64,000 nucleotides of DNA from Amycolatopsis lurida. GTDB lineage: Bacteria > Actinomycetota > Actinomycetes > Mycobacteriales > Pseudonocardiaceae. Position 1 is the stretch's first letter. Every line of letters starts with the position of its first letter. Below, piece after piece: positions 48,443 to 56,596 of this stretch. The stretch covers positions 6,913,501 through 6,977,500 of the forward strand of contig NZ_FNTA01000004.1 in the NCBI RefSeq assembly GCF_900105055.1, written 5' to 3'. Both the position numbers and the translations under genes were made by a program. Below the pieces are notes generated by a model, which was not told where the DNA came from, made no database searches, and saw nothing but the letters and a program-made list of their open reading frames with translations.

Positions 48443-51400
48443 TTAGTCCTCCACGGGCTTCGTCCAAGCCACCTGCACCAGCCCCGTCCCGTGCCGCCGC
48501 GACACCAGCACACCGCGTCCGGCGGGCTGAGGCCCGGGCTTCACCTCGCCGAGCAGCGCTCCTTCGTCCCGCGACCCGGACATCACGAGACCGGGGGAAC
48601 CCAGCTCCCGAATCCGTTGCAGCACAGGCTCGAACAGGGATCGCCCGGCACCGCCGCTGCCGCGCGCGATGACGAGGTGGAGCCCGATGTCCCGCGCCTG
48701 CGGCAGGAATTCCAGCAGCGGCTGCAATGGATTGCGGCCCACGGTGGCGACCATTTCGTAGTCGTCGACGAGGACGAACAGCTCCGGACCCCGCCACCAC
48801 GACCGGTTCCGCAGCTGATCCGGAGTGACGTCCGCACCGGGGAGCCGGTTCCGCATGGCCTGCTGGCATTGGTCGATCAGCCCGGTCAGCACGGTTTCGG
48901 AACCCGCGTAGCCGAGCAGATGTGAATCCGGCACCGCGCCCAGCAATCCTCGCCGGTAATCGGCGACGACGATCGCGGCCTCTTCCGCCGAGTACTTCGA
49001 CACGATGCCTTGCGCGATCGCGCGCAGGAGCGAGCTCTTGCCCGACTCCACGTCACCGAAGGCCAGGAAATGCGGTTCGGTGGCGAAGTCGAGATACACC
49101 GGCCGCAGGTTCGATTCCGCGATGCCGAGCGTGATCTGCTTGCGCGGCCCGGCTTCCAGCGAGTCCAACGGGACCTCGGGAGGCAGCAGCCGGACCTGCG
49201 GCGCCGCCGCACCCTTCCAGGCGGCGGAAATCCGGCGGTTCAGGTCCAGGCCACCGGCGCCGACGGTGTCCGGGCGCTGATCCGAGTCGATCCGCGGGAG
49301 TGCCGCGAGGAAATGCAGTTTGTCCGCGGTCAGCCCTCGTCCCGGCCGGTCCGCCGGGACGTTCTGCGCGATCTTGCGGTCGATCAGCGAGTCCGCCGGC
49401 TCACCGAGCCGCAGCTCGAATTTGGTCCCGATCGCGTCGCGCAGCGGCGCCCGCATGCCCATCCACTGGTTGATCGAGACGACGACGTGGATGCCGAAAC
49501 CGAGCCCGCGCGAGGCCAGGCTGGTGATCTGTTCCTCCAGCTGCTCGTATTCCTGGCGGATCGTGGTCCAGTTGTCCACGAACAGGAAGACGTCGCCGAA
49601 CTCGCGGCCTTCCGTGCTCTCCCGGAACTCCGAACGCCGCTGGCGGAACGTCGTGATCGATTCGATCCCGTTGGCGGAGAAGAACTCCTCGCGCTGTTCG
49701 AGCAACGTCGTCAGTTCCGCTACGACACGGCGGCAGCGCTGGGCGTCGCGCCGGGTCGCGTAGCCGGATACGTGGGGAAGCCCGGCGATCGGCGCCAGCG
49801 CGCCACCGCCCATGTCCAGCACGAACAGCTGGACCTCTTCCGGGGTGTGGGTGAGCGCGAGCATCGCGGCGATGTCCCGCATCAGTGTGCTTTTGCCGCT
49901 CTGCGGCGCACCGACGATCAGCGCGTGCCCGGCGGCACCGGAGAAATCGGCCCACAGCATGTCGCGCCGCTGTTCGAACGGCTTGTCCACCAGGGCGACC
50001 GGGATCATCAGCTTGCCGTTGCCGCCCCAGCCCAGCGGGCACAACCCTCGCGAGGGGTCTTCGCCGAGCGGCGGCAGCAGCTGGTCCAGGGTGGGCGGTT
50101 CGGCGAGCGGCGGAAGCCAGATCTGGTGCGCCTCCGGGCCTTTGCCTTCGATCCGCGAGATCATCGCGCCGATGATGGTCTCGCCGGTGCCCTTTTCGAC
50201 CGGCGCCTCGGCTTCGACGGTCACCGGGATCTCGACCGGGGCCAGCGTGAACGGCATCAGCCCGAGACTCTGTCCGTCCTTGCGCACGATCTTGCTGCGC
50301 GGCGGCAACTCGCCCGAGACGTACGCGGCCTTGAGCCGGATGAGGGTGTCGTTATCGGACTTCAGATACGCCGAGCCCGGCACGGGCGGCAGCTGGTAGG
50401 CGTCGGCGACACCGAGCACCGCGCGGCTCTCCGACGCGGAGAACGTCCGCAGGCCGATCCGGTAGGACAAATGCGAATCCAGCCCGCGCAGCCGTCCCTC
50501 CTCCAGCCGCTGCGAGGCCAGCAGCAGATGGATCCCGAGACTCCGGCCCAGCCGGCCGATCGCGACGAACAGGTCGATGAACTCCGGCCGTGAGGACAGC
50601 AGCTCGCTGAATTCGTCGATGATCACCAGCAGCGACGGCAACGGCCGCAGGTTGGCGCCCGATTCCCTGGCCTTTTCGTAGTCCCGCACCGACGCATAGT
50701 TTCCGGCCGCGTGCAGGAGTTCCTGACGGCGCAGCAGTTCGCCGTTCAGCGCGTCCGCCATGCGGTCGACCAGCGCGAGATCGTCGGAAAGGTTGGTGAT
50801 GACGGCGCAGGTGTGCGGCAGCCCGGTCATCCCGGCGAAGGTCGCGCCACCCTTGAAGTCGATCAGCGCGAGGTTCAGCTTCTCCGACGAATGCGTGACG
50901 GCGAGCGCGGTGACCAGCGTCCGCAGCAGCTCGCTCTTACCGGATCCGGTCGCACCGATGACCAGCCCGTGCGGCCCCATCCCGCCTTCGGCCGATTCCT
51001 TCAGGTCGAGTTCGACCGGCCTGCCTTCGGGGTTGACGCCCAGCGGGATCCGCAGCCGGTCCCGCGCGGACCGCGGCGCCCAGGTGACCTCGGTGTCGGT
51101 GTCGCGCGGATCGCCGATGCCCAGCAGCCCGGCCAGCCCGAACGTCGCCGACATCGGCGCCTCGCTGACCACCGCCGCGCCCTGGAACAGCGGCGTCAGC
51201 ATCCGGGACAGCGCTTCGGCGGCACCGCGGTCCAAGGTGTCCGGCTTGCCGAGGAAACCGAGCCGTTGCTCCGTCCCGTCGCCGACGACCATGCCGAGCT
51301 GCTCCGGGCTCATGTGCAGGCTCAGCAGCCGTTCCGACGAGACCGCCCGCGGCTGTTCCGCGCCGATCTCGATCACGGTGACGCCGAGCCTGCCCTCCTC

Positions 51401-52384
51401 GGCGACGAGCCGCGTGTCGCCGTGGGTGTGCCCGCCATCCACGATCACGACGATATGCGGCAGGTCCAGCCGGGCGTCCGGCCGCCGGGTGAACGCGGGC
51501 CGGTCGCCGAGGTCGGGGCCGAGGAGTTCGGCGAGCTTCCCGGCACCGGCGTCGACGAGCCGCCGCGGACCGGCGGCGTCGGCGGCGGTGGAGGCGACAT
51601 GCGGCAGCCACTTCGCCCATTCCCAGTCGTGCAGCCGGTCGTCCTTGACGCACAACGCGATCCGCAGGTCGCCGGGGGAGTGGAAGGTCGCGAGCTGGGT
51701 CAGCAGCGCCCGCGCGGTCCCGAGCGTGTCCGGGCGGCGGCCGGACAGGACGACCTGCGCGAAAGACCGCAGCGAGACCGCGACGGGGAGTCCGTCGACC
51801 GTCGAATAGGTACGGATGAAGTGTTTGAGGTTCGTCGAGCACACCGGGTCGAGGTCCTCCAGCGGCACGGTCTGCGGCGCCTTCAACGGTGTCGCCAGCC
51901 GCTGCGGCCCGGTGCCGATCCGCACCTGCCCGAACTGGGCGTCGGACCGGCGGCGATCCCACAGCCTGCCCGTCTCGACGCAGGCCCACAGGTCCGCCGG
52001 GTCGGGTTGCAGCGCCGTCATCGCCGCGCGCTGGTTGTCCGCGATGTCCCGGACCTGACCGCGCAAACCGGTCAGGTACCGCTGGTAGTCCCGGCGTTCC
52101 TCGTTGATCTGCGCCTTCTTCTGCGCGCCGCCGCGGCCGAGTGACATCACCACCATGCCCACCATCGCGGTGAGGAACAACGCGCCGAAGATGTACGTCA
52201 TCACGCCGCCGTCGCGTCCGATGTAGACGAACGACATGGCGCCCATGCCCAGCATCATCGGCATGAACATCAGCAGCTGCATGGCTCCGCCGGAGGAGCC
52301 CTTGGGCAGCATCGGCGGGGACTGCAGGACGATTTCACCGGGCTGCTCGCCCAGGGCCGGCAGGCGGTCGCGAGTGGCGCTCAT
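48443..52384 (-). CDS. eccC: Type VII secretion ATPase EccC (three FtsK/SpoIIIE domains)
   Basis: EccC is the motor and substrate receptor of ESX secretion. This 1313-residue form fuses the Ca and Cb parts. Two membrane helices lie near residues 35-85 (LLMFMPMMLGMGAMSFVYIG and IFGALFLTAMVGMVVMSL). A cytoplasmic stalk leads to three ATPase domains with Walker A GATGSGKSELL (about 475), GAPQSGKSTLM (about 820) and GDVESGKSSLL (about 1106). Walker B-like segments are LLVIIDEFSELL, LFVLDMGGGAL and LFVLVDDYEM; only the first keeps a full DE pair. The C-terminal domain should bind YxxxD-type signals. It is divergent from the substrate genes at 52538. Confidence 0.96.
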   Translation of the reverse strand: MSATRDRLPALGEQPGEIVLQSPPMLPKGSSGGAMQLLMFMPMMLGMGAMSFVYIGRDGGVMTYIFGALFLTAMVGMVVMSLGRGGAQKKAQINEERRDYQRYLTGLRGQVRDIADNQRAAMTALQPDPADLWACVETGRLWDRRRSDAQFGQVRIGTGPQRLATPLKAPQTVPLEDLDPVCSTNLKHFIRTYSTVDGLPVAVSLRSFAQVVLSGRRPDTLGTARALLTQLATFHSPGDLRIALCVKDDRLHDWEWAKWLPHVASTAADAAGPRRLVDAGAGKLAELLGPDLGDRPAFTRRPDARLDLPHIVVIVDGGHTHGDTRLVAEEGRLGVTVIEIGAEQPRAVSSERLLSLHMSPEQLGMVVGDGTEQRLGFLGKPDTLDRGAAEALSRMLTPLFQGAAVVSEAPMSATFGLAGLLGIGDPRDTDTEVTWAPRSARDRLRIPLGVNPEGRPVELDLKESAEGGMGPHGLVIGATGSGKSELLRTLVTALAVTHSSEKLNLALIDFKGGATFAGMTGLPHTCAVITNLSDDLALVDRMADALNGELLRRQELLHAAGNYASVRDYEKARESGANLRPLPSLLVIIDEFSELLSSRPEFIDLFVAIGRLGRSLGIHLLLASQRLEEGRLRGLDSHLSYRIGLRTFSASESRAVLGVADAYQLPPVPGSAYLKSDNDTLIRLKAAYVSGELPPRSKIVRKDGQSLGLMPFTLAPVEIPVTVEAEAPVEKGTGETIIGAMISRIEGKGPEAHQIWLPPLAEPPTLDQLLPPLGEDPSRGLCPLGWGGNGKLMIPVALVDKPFEQRRDMLWADFSGAAGHALIVGAPQSGKSTLMRDIAAMLALTHTPEEVQLFVLDMGGGALAPIAGLPHVSGYATRRDAQRCRRVVAELTTLLEQREEFFSANGIESITTFRQRRSEFRESTEGREFGDVFLFVDNWTTIRQEYEQLEEQITSLASRGLGFGIHVVVSINQWMGMRAPLRDAIGTKFELRLGEPADSLIDRKIAQNVPADRPGRGLTADKLHFLAALPRIDSDQRPDTVGAGGLDLNRRISAAWKGAAAPQVRLLPPEVPLDSLEAGPRKQITLGIAESNLRPVYLDFATEPHFLAFGDVESGKSSLLRAIAQGIVSKYSAEEAAIVVADYRRGLLGAVPDSHLLGYAGSETVLTGLIDQCQQAMRNRLPGADVTPDQLRNRSWWRGPELFVLVDDYEMVATVGRNPLQPLLEFLPQARDIGLHLVIARGSGGAGRSLFEPVLQRIRELGSPGLVMSGSRDEGALLGEVKPGPQPAGRGVLVSRRHGTGLVQVAWTKPVED

Positions 52385-52404
52385 CAGGGTCTTTCTGGCC
52401 GCTT

Positions 52405-52465
52405 GTGGGTAATCCTGCCGATCATTCTGGCCACTCGTGCCGCCCTTGCGGTGGGTACTTTTGCC
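52405..52465 (+). promoter_or_regulatory. Two copies of a GTGGGTA(A/C)T motif between eccC and substrate genes
   Basis: GTGGGTAATCCTGCC (52405-52419) and GTGGGTACTTTTGCC (52451-52465) lie 46 bases apart in the divergent promoter region of eccC and the gene at 52538. The motif also precedes the WXG100 operon. Spacing and repetition suggest a regulator site; GGGTAA/GGGTAC could alternatively be a -10 of SigB/SigF type, but no GTTT -35 is seen at the right distance. Confidence 0.45.
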
Positions 52466-52537
52466 GTCCGCTCACGTCTGGTGGCGAACTTACGCTGCTG
52501 GTCAACGCAGACGTGGGGGAAAGAGAAAAGGAGAGCC

Positions 52538-53317
52538 ATGGTCGGCACGGGCGAGTACCGGGCGGAGCCCGAGGCCATGCGCTCGGCGGTCGGGAACCTG
52601 GGCGGCATCATCATGCAGGGCATCAACGTCGTCGCCGACCTCGAACGCACCGTCCTTCAGCCGATGTCGTTCGCCACCTTCGGCAGCGCGGTGGCGGCGG
52701 CCAACACGGCCATGCAGAGCCAGCAGGTGGTCGCGGTCCGGACGCTCCTGCAGCTGCTGCAGCAGATCAACGGCTTCATCAAGAGCAGTGCGGACGCCTA
52801 CCAGGCCGCCGACGAGGCGGTCGCGGGCGGATACGGCGGCCGTCCCGGCGGCGGCGCGGGTTCGACGTCGTCGTCGATCTGGGGCAACTCGCACGCCTCC
52901 GAGCTGGCGACCCTGGCCATCAACGACAGCGCCGGCGGGCAAGGCGAGCCGTCGTCGGTCGGCAACGTGCTGCGCTACCTGGGGGACGCGCGGCTGGGAC
53001 AGCTCGGCGACCACCCGATCACCGACACGCGGTTCCACGGCGTCTCGGATTTCAACGACTGGCTGGCCGGTGACGCCGACAACCAGGCGCGGGTCGGGGT
53101 CATCGAGGTCTACGCCGGTACGGCGCGCAACTTCGGCGACGTGCCGGGCGGGGTGCACAGCGGCGACGTCGTCGTGGTCGAACCGCTCCTGTTCTCCGAC
53201 AGCAAGCCGATCATCGCCATCGCCGGAGAGGGCGGGCTGCTCTACAACCACGGAATCGTCGACGCGGACATCAACGGCCTGGCGAAGGTCAGTGTCTACC
53301 GCCCGGCTTCCGTCTGA
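52538..53317 (+). CDS. EspC-like type VII substrate with C-terminal unknown domain
   Basis: The 259-residue product begins with a helical hairpin (MRSAVGNLGGIIMQGINVVA and VVAVRTLLQLLQQINGFIKS) ending in the type VII signal YQAAD (Tyr88, Asp92). A Gly/Ser linker follows and then a compact 140-residue domain of unknown function (SELATLAINDSAGG, SDFNDWLAGDADNQARVGVI, GGVHSGDVVVVEPLLFSDSK). The leader shows that it is exported; the C-terminal domain could be the effector part. The ATG has AAAGGAGA upstream. It is the first gene of a plus-strand substrate-eccD operon. Confidence 0.75.
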   Translation: MVGTGEYRAEPEAMRSAVGNLGGIIMQGINVVADLERTVLQPMSFATFGSAVAAANTAMQSQQVVAVRTLLQLLQQINGFIKSSADAYQAADEAVAGGYGGRPGGGAGSTSSSIWGNSHASELATLAINDSAGGQGEPSSVGNVLRYLGDARLGQLGDHPITDTRFHGVSDFNDWLAGDADNQARVGVIEVYAGTARNFGDVPGGVHSGDVVVVEPLLFSDSKPIIAIAGEGGLLYNHGIVDADINGLAKVSVYRPASV

Positions 53318-53338
53318 CTTCCGGCCTGAGGAGCGACC

Positions 53339-54379
53339 ATGCTGACTTACCCCAATTCCAGTGCGATGGACGCCACGGCGTCCTCGGGCGGGCCGATCAC
53401 GATCCTGCCGCAGATCCTCACCGGCCAGCCGGAGCAGATCGCGAAGCACGTCCTCGAAGTGCTCAAGAAGGCCAACGAGTTCCTCACCATGTACAACGAG
53501 GTGACGAAGGCCGCCGAGCAGCTGGGCAAGATCTGGTCCGGCGCCGCGTCGGATTCCGCGTTGAAGAAGATCACCGACTCCCTGAACTCGCTGACCAAGA
53601 TCATCCAGGTCGTGCAGAAGGGCGCCGAACTGCTCGGCATCGCCGGGACGCTGATCAAGACCGCCCAGACCGCCTACAAGGCGGTGGTCTCGGCGGTGAA
53701 CCCGACGGTCGCGGGCCTGATGTCGAATCCGTGGACCTACGGTGCCGCGGTCGCGCTTTCCACCGCCACCAGTGCTTCGCTGCGCGCGTTCATCACCGCG
53801 ATCGGCGCGCTGCTGAAGGCGCTCGGCGTGGTCGACCTCGCCAACCAGATCACCCAGATCGCCACCATCATCGGCGAGGTCCAGAAACTGTTCGGGCACA
53901 ACGACGCCGGGGACAACGGCGCGGCGGGCAACTCGGCGGTCTCCGGCACCCCGGTCACCAATCCGCAGGCGCCGGGTTCGGTCGCCAGCGGTTCGGGACA
54001 GGCGGCCATCGGCGGCTCCGGTGGCGGTGCGGGCGGTGGTTCGACGCCGGGCGAGACGCCGCCGTTCACCCAGTACCGGCCGCCGGCGCTGGGCGGGAAC
54101 GGATCCCAGGGCAACTGGCCCGGCGGCGCCGACGCCTGGATCCCGGTGGACAGACCCTCCGGCGGTGGCGCGGGTTCCGGAGGCTCGTACCCCGGGGCGG
54201 GCGCGGGCAACGGGAACACGGTCACCATCACCACCGACCTGAGCACCGGCAAGTCCACCGTGCAGGCGCCGGGCGGCCAGGACATCGATATCGACATCGA
54301 CATGAACTACGGCGGGAAGCACTTCGAGCAGCACATCGATATCGATGCGGGAGCTGACTCACCGGCGAAGGGCAGGTAG
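53339..54379 (+). CDS. WXG-like type VII substrate with Gly/Pro-rich C-terminus
   Basis: The 346-residue product has a helical N-terminal part with a WSG turn (Trp66 in LGKIWSGAASDSALKKI) and long hydrophobic helices (LLGIAGTLIKTAQTAYKAVV, LRAFITAIGALLKALGVVDL). Residues 190-310 are Gly/Ala/Ser/Pro-rich, and the C-terminus is a short acidic strand region (DIDIDIDMNYGGKHFEQHID). It is 21 bases after the EspC-like gene and probably forms a pair with it. A surface or structural role is possible; no enzyme motif is seen. Confidence 0.7.
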   Translation: MLTYPNSSAMDATASSGGPITILPQILTGQPEQIAKHVLEVLKKANEFLTMYNEVTKAAEQLGKIWSGAASDSALKKITDSLNSLTKIIQVVQKGAELLGIAGTLIKTAQTAYKAVVSAVNPTVAGLMSNPWTYGAAVALSTATSASLRAFITAIGALLKALGVVDLANQITQIATIIGEVQKLFGHNDAGDNGAAGNSAVSGTPVTNPQAPGSVASGSGQAAIGGSGGGAGGGSTPGETPPFTQYRPPALGGNGSQGNWPGGADAWIPVDRPSGGGAGSGGSYPGAGAGNGNTVTITTDLSTGKSTVQAPGGQDIDIDIDMNYGGKHFEQHIDIDAGADSPAKGR

Positions 54380-54381
54380 CC

Positions 54382-55746
54382 GTGTGGGGAAGCGGTGTGG
54401 TCGACGCGTCGGGCGTCGTCAGTTCGATCCTGTCGAACTACCGGCGGCTCGTGGTCGAGTACCAGCGGCGGGTCACCGGTGATCCTTCGGCGCTGACCGC
54501 GGCCGGCCAGCGGTGCGGCGACCGGGCATCGACGGTTTCGGGCCGGGCGGACGAGATCGGCAAGGCGGCGAAGGCGCTCAACGCGTCTTGGGAGGGCGAC
54601 GCCTACACGGCGTTCTCCGCCTCCGCCACGAAACTGAGCCAGGAACTCGGCGAGCTCGGCACGAAACTGAGCGACCAGTCGAACCGGCTGCGGGCGGGCG
54701 CGCAGGCCCTGCAGGGCGCGAAGTCCTGTGTGGACTCGATCCTCGCCCAGTTCGACCAATACGCCGCGCAACTCATCAGCCAGGCGCGGACGGCGAACGC
54801 GAACGCGGTCAACGCGTTCATCTCCGCCGCCCGGCAACTCGGCGAGCGGGCCGCGCAGGCGGCGCAGGAGATCGCCGACGAGCTGAGCGAAGAACTCGCG
54901 CGGCTGTTCCCGCCGGAGGGCACCGGCCGGATCGAGCACGAACTCGGCAAATGGGGCCGCGGCCCGCTGTACTGGCTCAACGGTGAAACGCTCGACGGCC
55001 GTAAACGCCCGCGCTCGCATCCTTCGTGGTTCGGCAACTCCGGCTGGAAGAAGCTCACCTGGGACGGCCTGGAAGGCACACGCGCCCCGCGAGCGGGTGA
55101 CACCCCGTTCGGCAGGCCGAAGCCGGAGAGCCTCGGCGAAAAGGCCTGGGGCAACACCGAGATCACCTACGCCAAGTGGAAGCAGGAGCAGGACGGCTTC
55201 ACCCCGGGGTGGGACGCCAAGATCTCCTCGCAGGGCTGGGACGTCAAGGCTTCCGGGCACGCCGAATTGGCCGCCTTCAAGGAAGAACTCGAACGCAAGG
55301 GCGAGTGGGGCGTCGCTTCGGGCAGTGCCAAGGGAACCGCGTTCGTCGGCGGTGAGGTGAACGGTTCGCTGCAGGCGGGCGCGCACGGGGTCGGTGTGCA
55401 CGCCAACGCCTTCGTCGGCGGCAAGATCGAAGGTGAGCTCGCGGCGGACGTGGCCGGGGTGGGTGTCGGCGCGAGCGGCACCCTCCAATATGGACTCGGC
55501 GCGCAGCTCGACGGCCAGGCCGTGTACGACGCCGGGCATATCAAGGTCAACTTCAAGGCGGGTGTCGCGCTCGGCCTCGGTGCCGGGATCGGCGCGAAGA
55601 TCGACATCGACCTGCCGAAGATCGCGGACACCGTCGGCGAGTACGGCGGCGCGGCCGTCGACGCGGTCAGCGGCGCGGCGGGCCAGGCGGCGGACGCCGT
55701 CGGCGAGGCGTGGGACGACGCGATCACCTACGTGGGCACGTGGTGA
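54382..55746 (+). CDS. WXG100-domain protein with repetitive Gly-rich beta C-terminus
   Basis: The 454-residue product has a WXG100 leader (Trp70 in LNASWEGDAYTAF), a second helical segment (LISQARTANANAVNAFISAA), then a linker with Trp/Pro (RSHPSWFGNSGWKKLTWDGL). Residues about 285-430 form alternating Gly/Ala/Val strands (GSAKGTAFVGGEVNGSLQAG, VGVGASGTLQYGLGAQLDG, FKAGVALGLGAGIGAKIDID), a beta-solenoid or pore-like pattern. The tail is helical. Similar Gly-rich ends occur in type VII and polymorphic-toxin proteins of Pseudonocardiaceae, but a toxic activity is unproven. It starts with GTG two bases after the previous stop. Confidence 0.7.
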   Translation: MWGSGVVDASGVVSSILSNYRRLVVEYQRRVTGDPSALTAAGQRCGDRASTVSGRADEIGKAAKALNASWEGDAYTAFSASATKLSQELGELGTKLSDQSNRLRAGAQALQGAKSCVDSILAQFDQYAAQLISQARTANANAVNAFISAARQLGERAAQAAQEIADELSEELARLFPPEGTGRIEHELGKWGRGPLYWLNGETLDGRKRPRSHPSWFGNSGWKKLTWDGLEGTRAPRAGDTPFGRPKPESLGEKAWGNTEITYAKWKQEQDGFTPGWDAKISSQGWDVKASGHAELAAFKEELERKGEWGVASGSAKGTAFVGGEVNGSLQAGAHGVGVHANAFVGGKIEGELAADVAGVGVGASGTLQYGLGAQLDGQAVYDAGHIKVNFKAGVALGLGAGIGAKIDIDLPKIADTVGEYGGAAVDAVSGAAGQAADAVGEAWDDAITYVGTW

Positions 55747-55751
55747 CGGGG

Positions 55752-56270
55752 ATGAGCGAAACGATGACGCAGGACCGGGTCTCCCTCCCGCTCGGATTCG
55801 ACATCCCCGAGGGCTGGGTGCCGGTCGAGCCGGCCTCCGTCGGTGCCGAGGGCGCGGTCTTCGTGGCTGTGCACTCCGGGACGTACGCGGAGTTCACCCC
55901 GAACATCGCCCTGAGCATCGGGCAACGGCCCGACCAGGCGGAGATCACCGGTATCGCCGATGAGGCCGTCGAACGCCTCGGCCGGTCCACGGCCGCGCTC
56001 GAAGTGGTGCGGCGCAAGGTGATCGGCACCGGGATCGCGCCGGGGGTGACGCAGGTGCTGCGCATCCGCACCGGCGAAGGGCAGGATCTCGTACAGACGC
56101 AGGTGTTGCTGACCGTGCCGGGGGCGTCCCCGGCCGAGCGGCTGATCCTCGAAATCGCCTGTACCGCAACACCCGAGGCGGCCCGTGGCCTCGGCGACGA
56201 CTTCCGGCGGTTCGTGGGCAGCGTCCACGTCCGGCGGGATTTCACCGCTGATGAAGGAGAAGACTCGTGA
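55752..56270 (+). CDS. DcrB/LpqN-like protein of the type VII locus
   Basis: The 172-residue product opens with a strand pattern LPLGFDIPEGWVPVEPAS. Alternating strands and a helix follow (VFVAVHSGTYAEFTPNIALS, ITGIADEAVERLGRSTAALE, VLLTVPGASPAERLILEIAC), as in the DcrB/DUF1795 and LpqN folds. There is no signal peptide, so it is cytosolic. A chaperone role for the preceding substrate, in the manner of a dedicated ESX chaperone, is a guess. The GTG at 55743 overlaps the upstream stop and is an alternative start. Its own stop overlaps the next gene (ATGA-type, 56267-56270). Confidence 0.65.
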   Translation: MSETMTQDRVSLPLGFDIPEGWVPVEPASVGAEGAVFVAVHSGTYAEFTPNIALSIGQRPDQAEITGIADEAVERLGRSTAALEVVRRKVIGTGIAPGVTQVLRIRTGEGQDLVQTQVLLTVPGASPAERLILEIACTATPEAARGLGDDFRRFVGSVHVRRDFTADEGEDS

Positions 56271-56596
56271 CCACCGACCCCTACGCCATGCCGGACATGG
56301 ACGAGTTGCTGGACCAGGTCCGCAAGCAGACCGAAGAGGTGCAGCGTATCCAGCGTTCGGTCGAGGCGATGGAGGTCAAGGCGCACTCGCGGCAGAACGA
56401 GGTCACCGTCGTGCTGCGCGGTGACGGCCGGTTCACCTCGATCGACATCGACCCGCGCGCGGTGCGGCAGTACGACGCGCGCAACCTCTCGGAGATCGTG
56501 CTGGAGGCGGTCAACAACGGGCTGCAGAAACTGGCCGAGGCCAGCAGCGCCAAGTTCGCCCCGGTCATCGAGTCCGCCAAGTCGATCGAAGCATGA
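56267..56596 (+). CDS. YbaB/EbfC family protein, EspL-like
   Basis: The 109-residue product is a helix-strand-strand-helix protein: DELLDQVRKQTEEVQRIQRS, VTVVLRGDGRFTSIDIDPRA and LSEIVLEAVNNGLQKLAEAS. That is the YbaB/EbfC pattern of nucleoid-associated dimers. YbaB-like proteins occur in ESX loci (EspL in ESX-1 of M. tuberculosis). It overlaps the gene before it by four bases and the eccD start by four bases, so it is co-translated with both. Confidence 0.85.
   Translation: MTTDPYAMPDMDELLDQVRKQTEEVQRIQRSVEAMEVKAHSRQNEVTVVLRGDGRFTSIDIDPRAVRQYDARNLSEIVLEAVNNGLQKLAEASSAKFAPVIESAKSIEA

Noticed and set aside
52405..52465. SigB/SigF-type promoters (GGGTAA/GGGTAC as -10)
   Set aside because: No GTTT-like -35 is found 14-17 bases upstream of any copy, so the sigma-factor reading was not adopted, though not excluded.
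52403..52537. An upstream extension of the substrate gene to 52403
   Set aside because: The extra 45 residues would cover the divergent promoter region with the repeated motif, and AAAGGAGA clearly marks the ATG at 52538.
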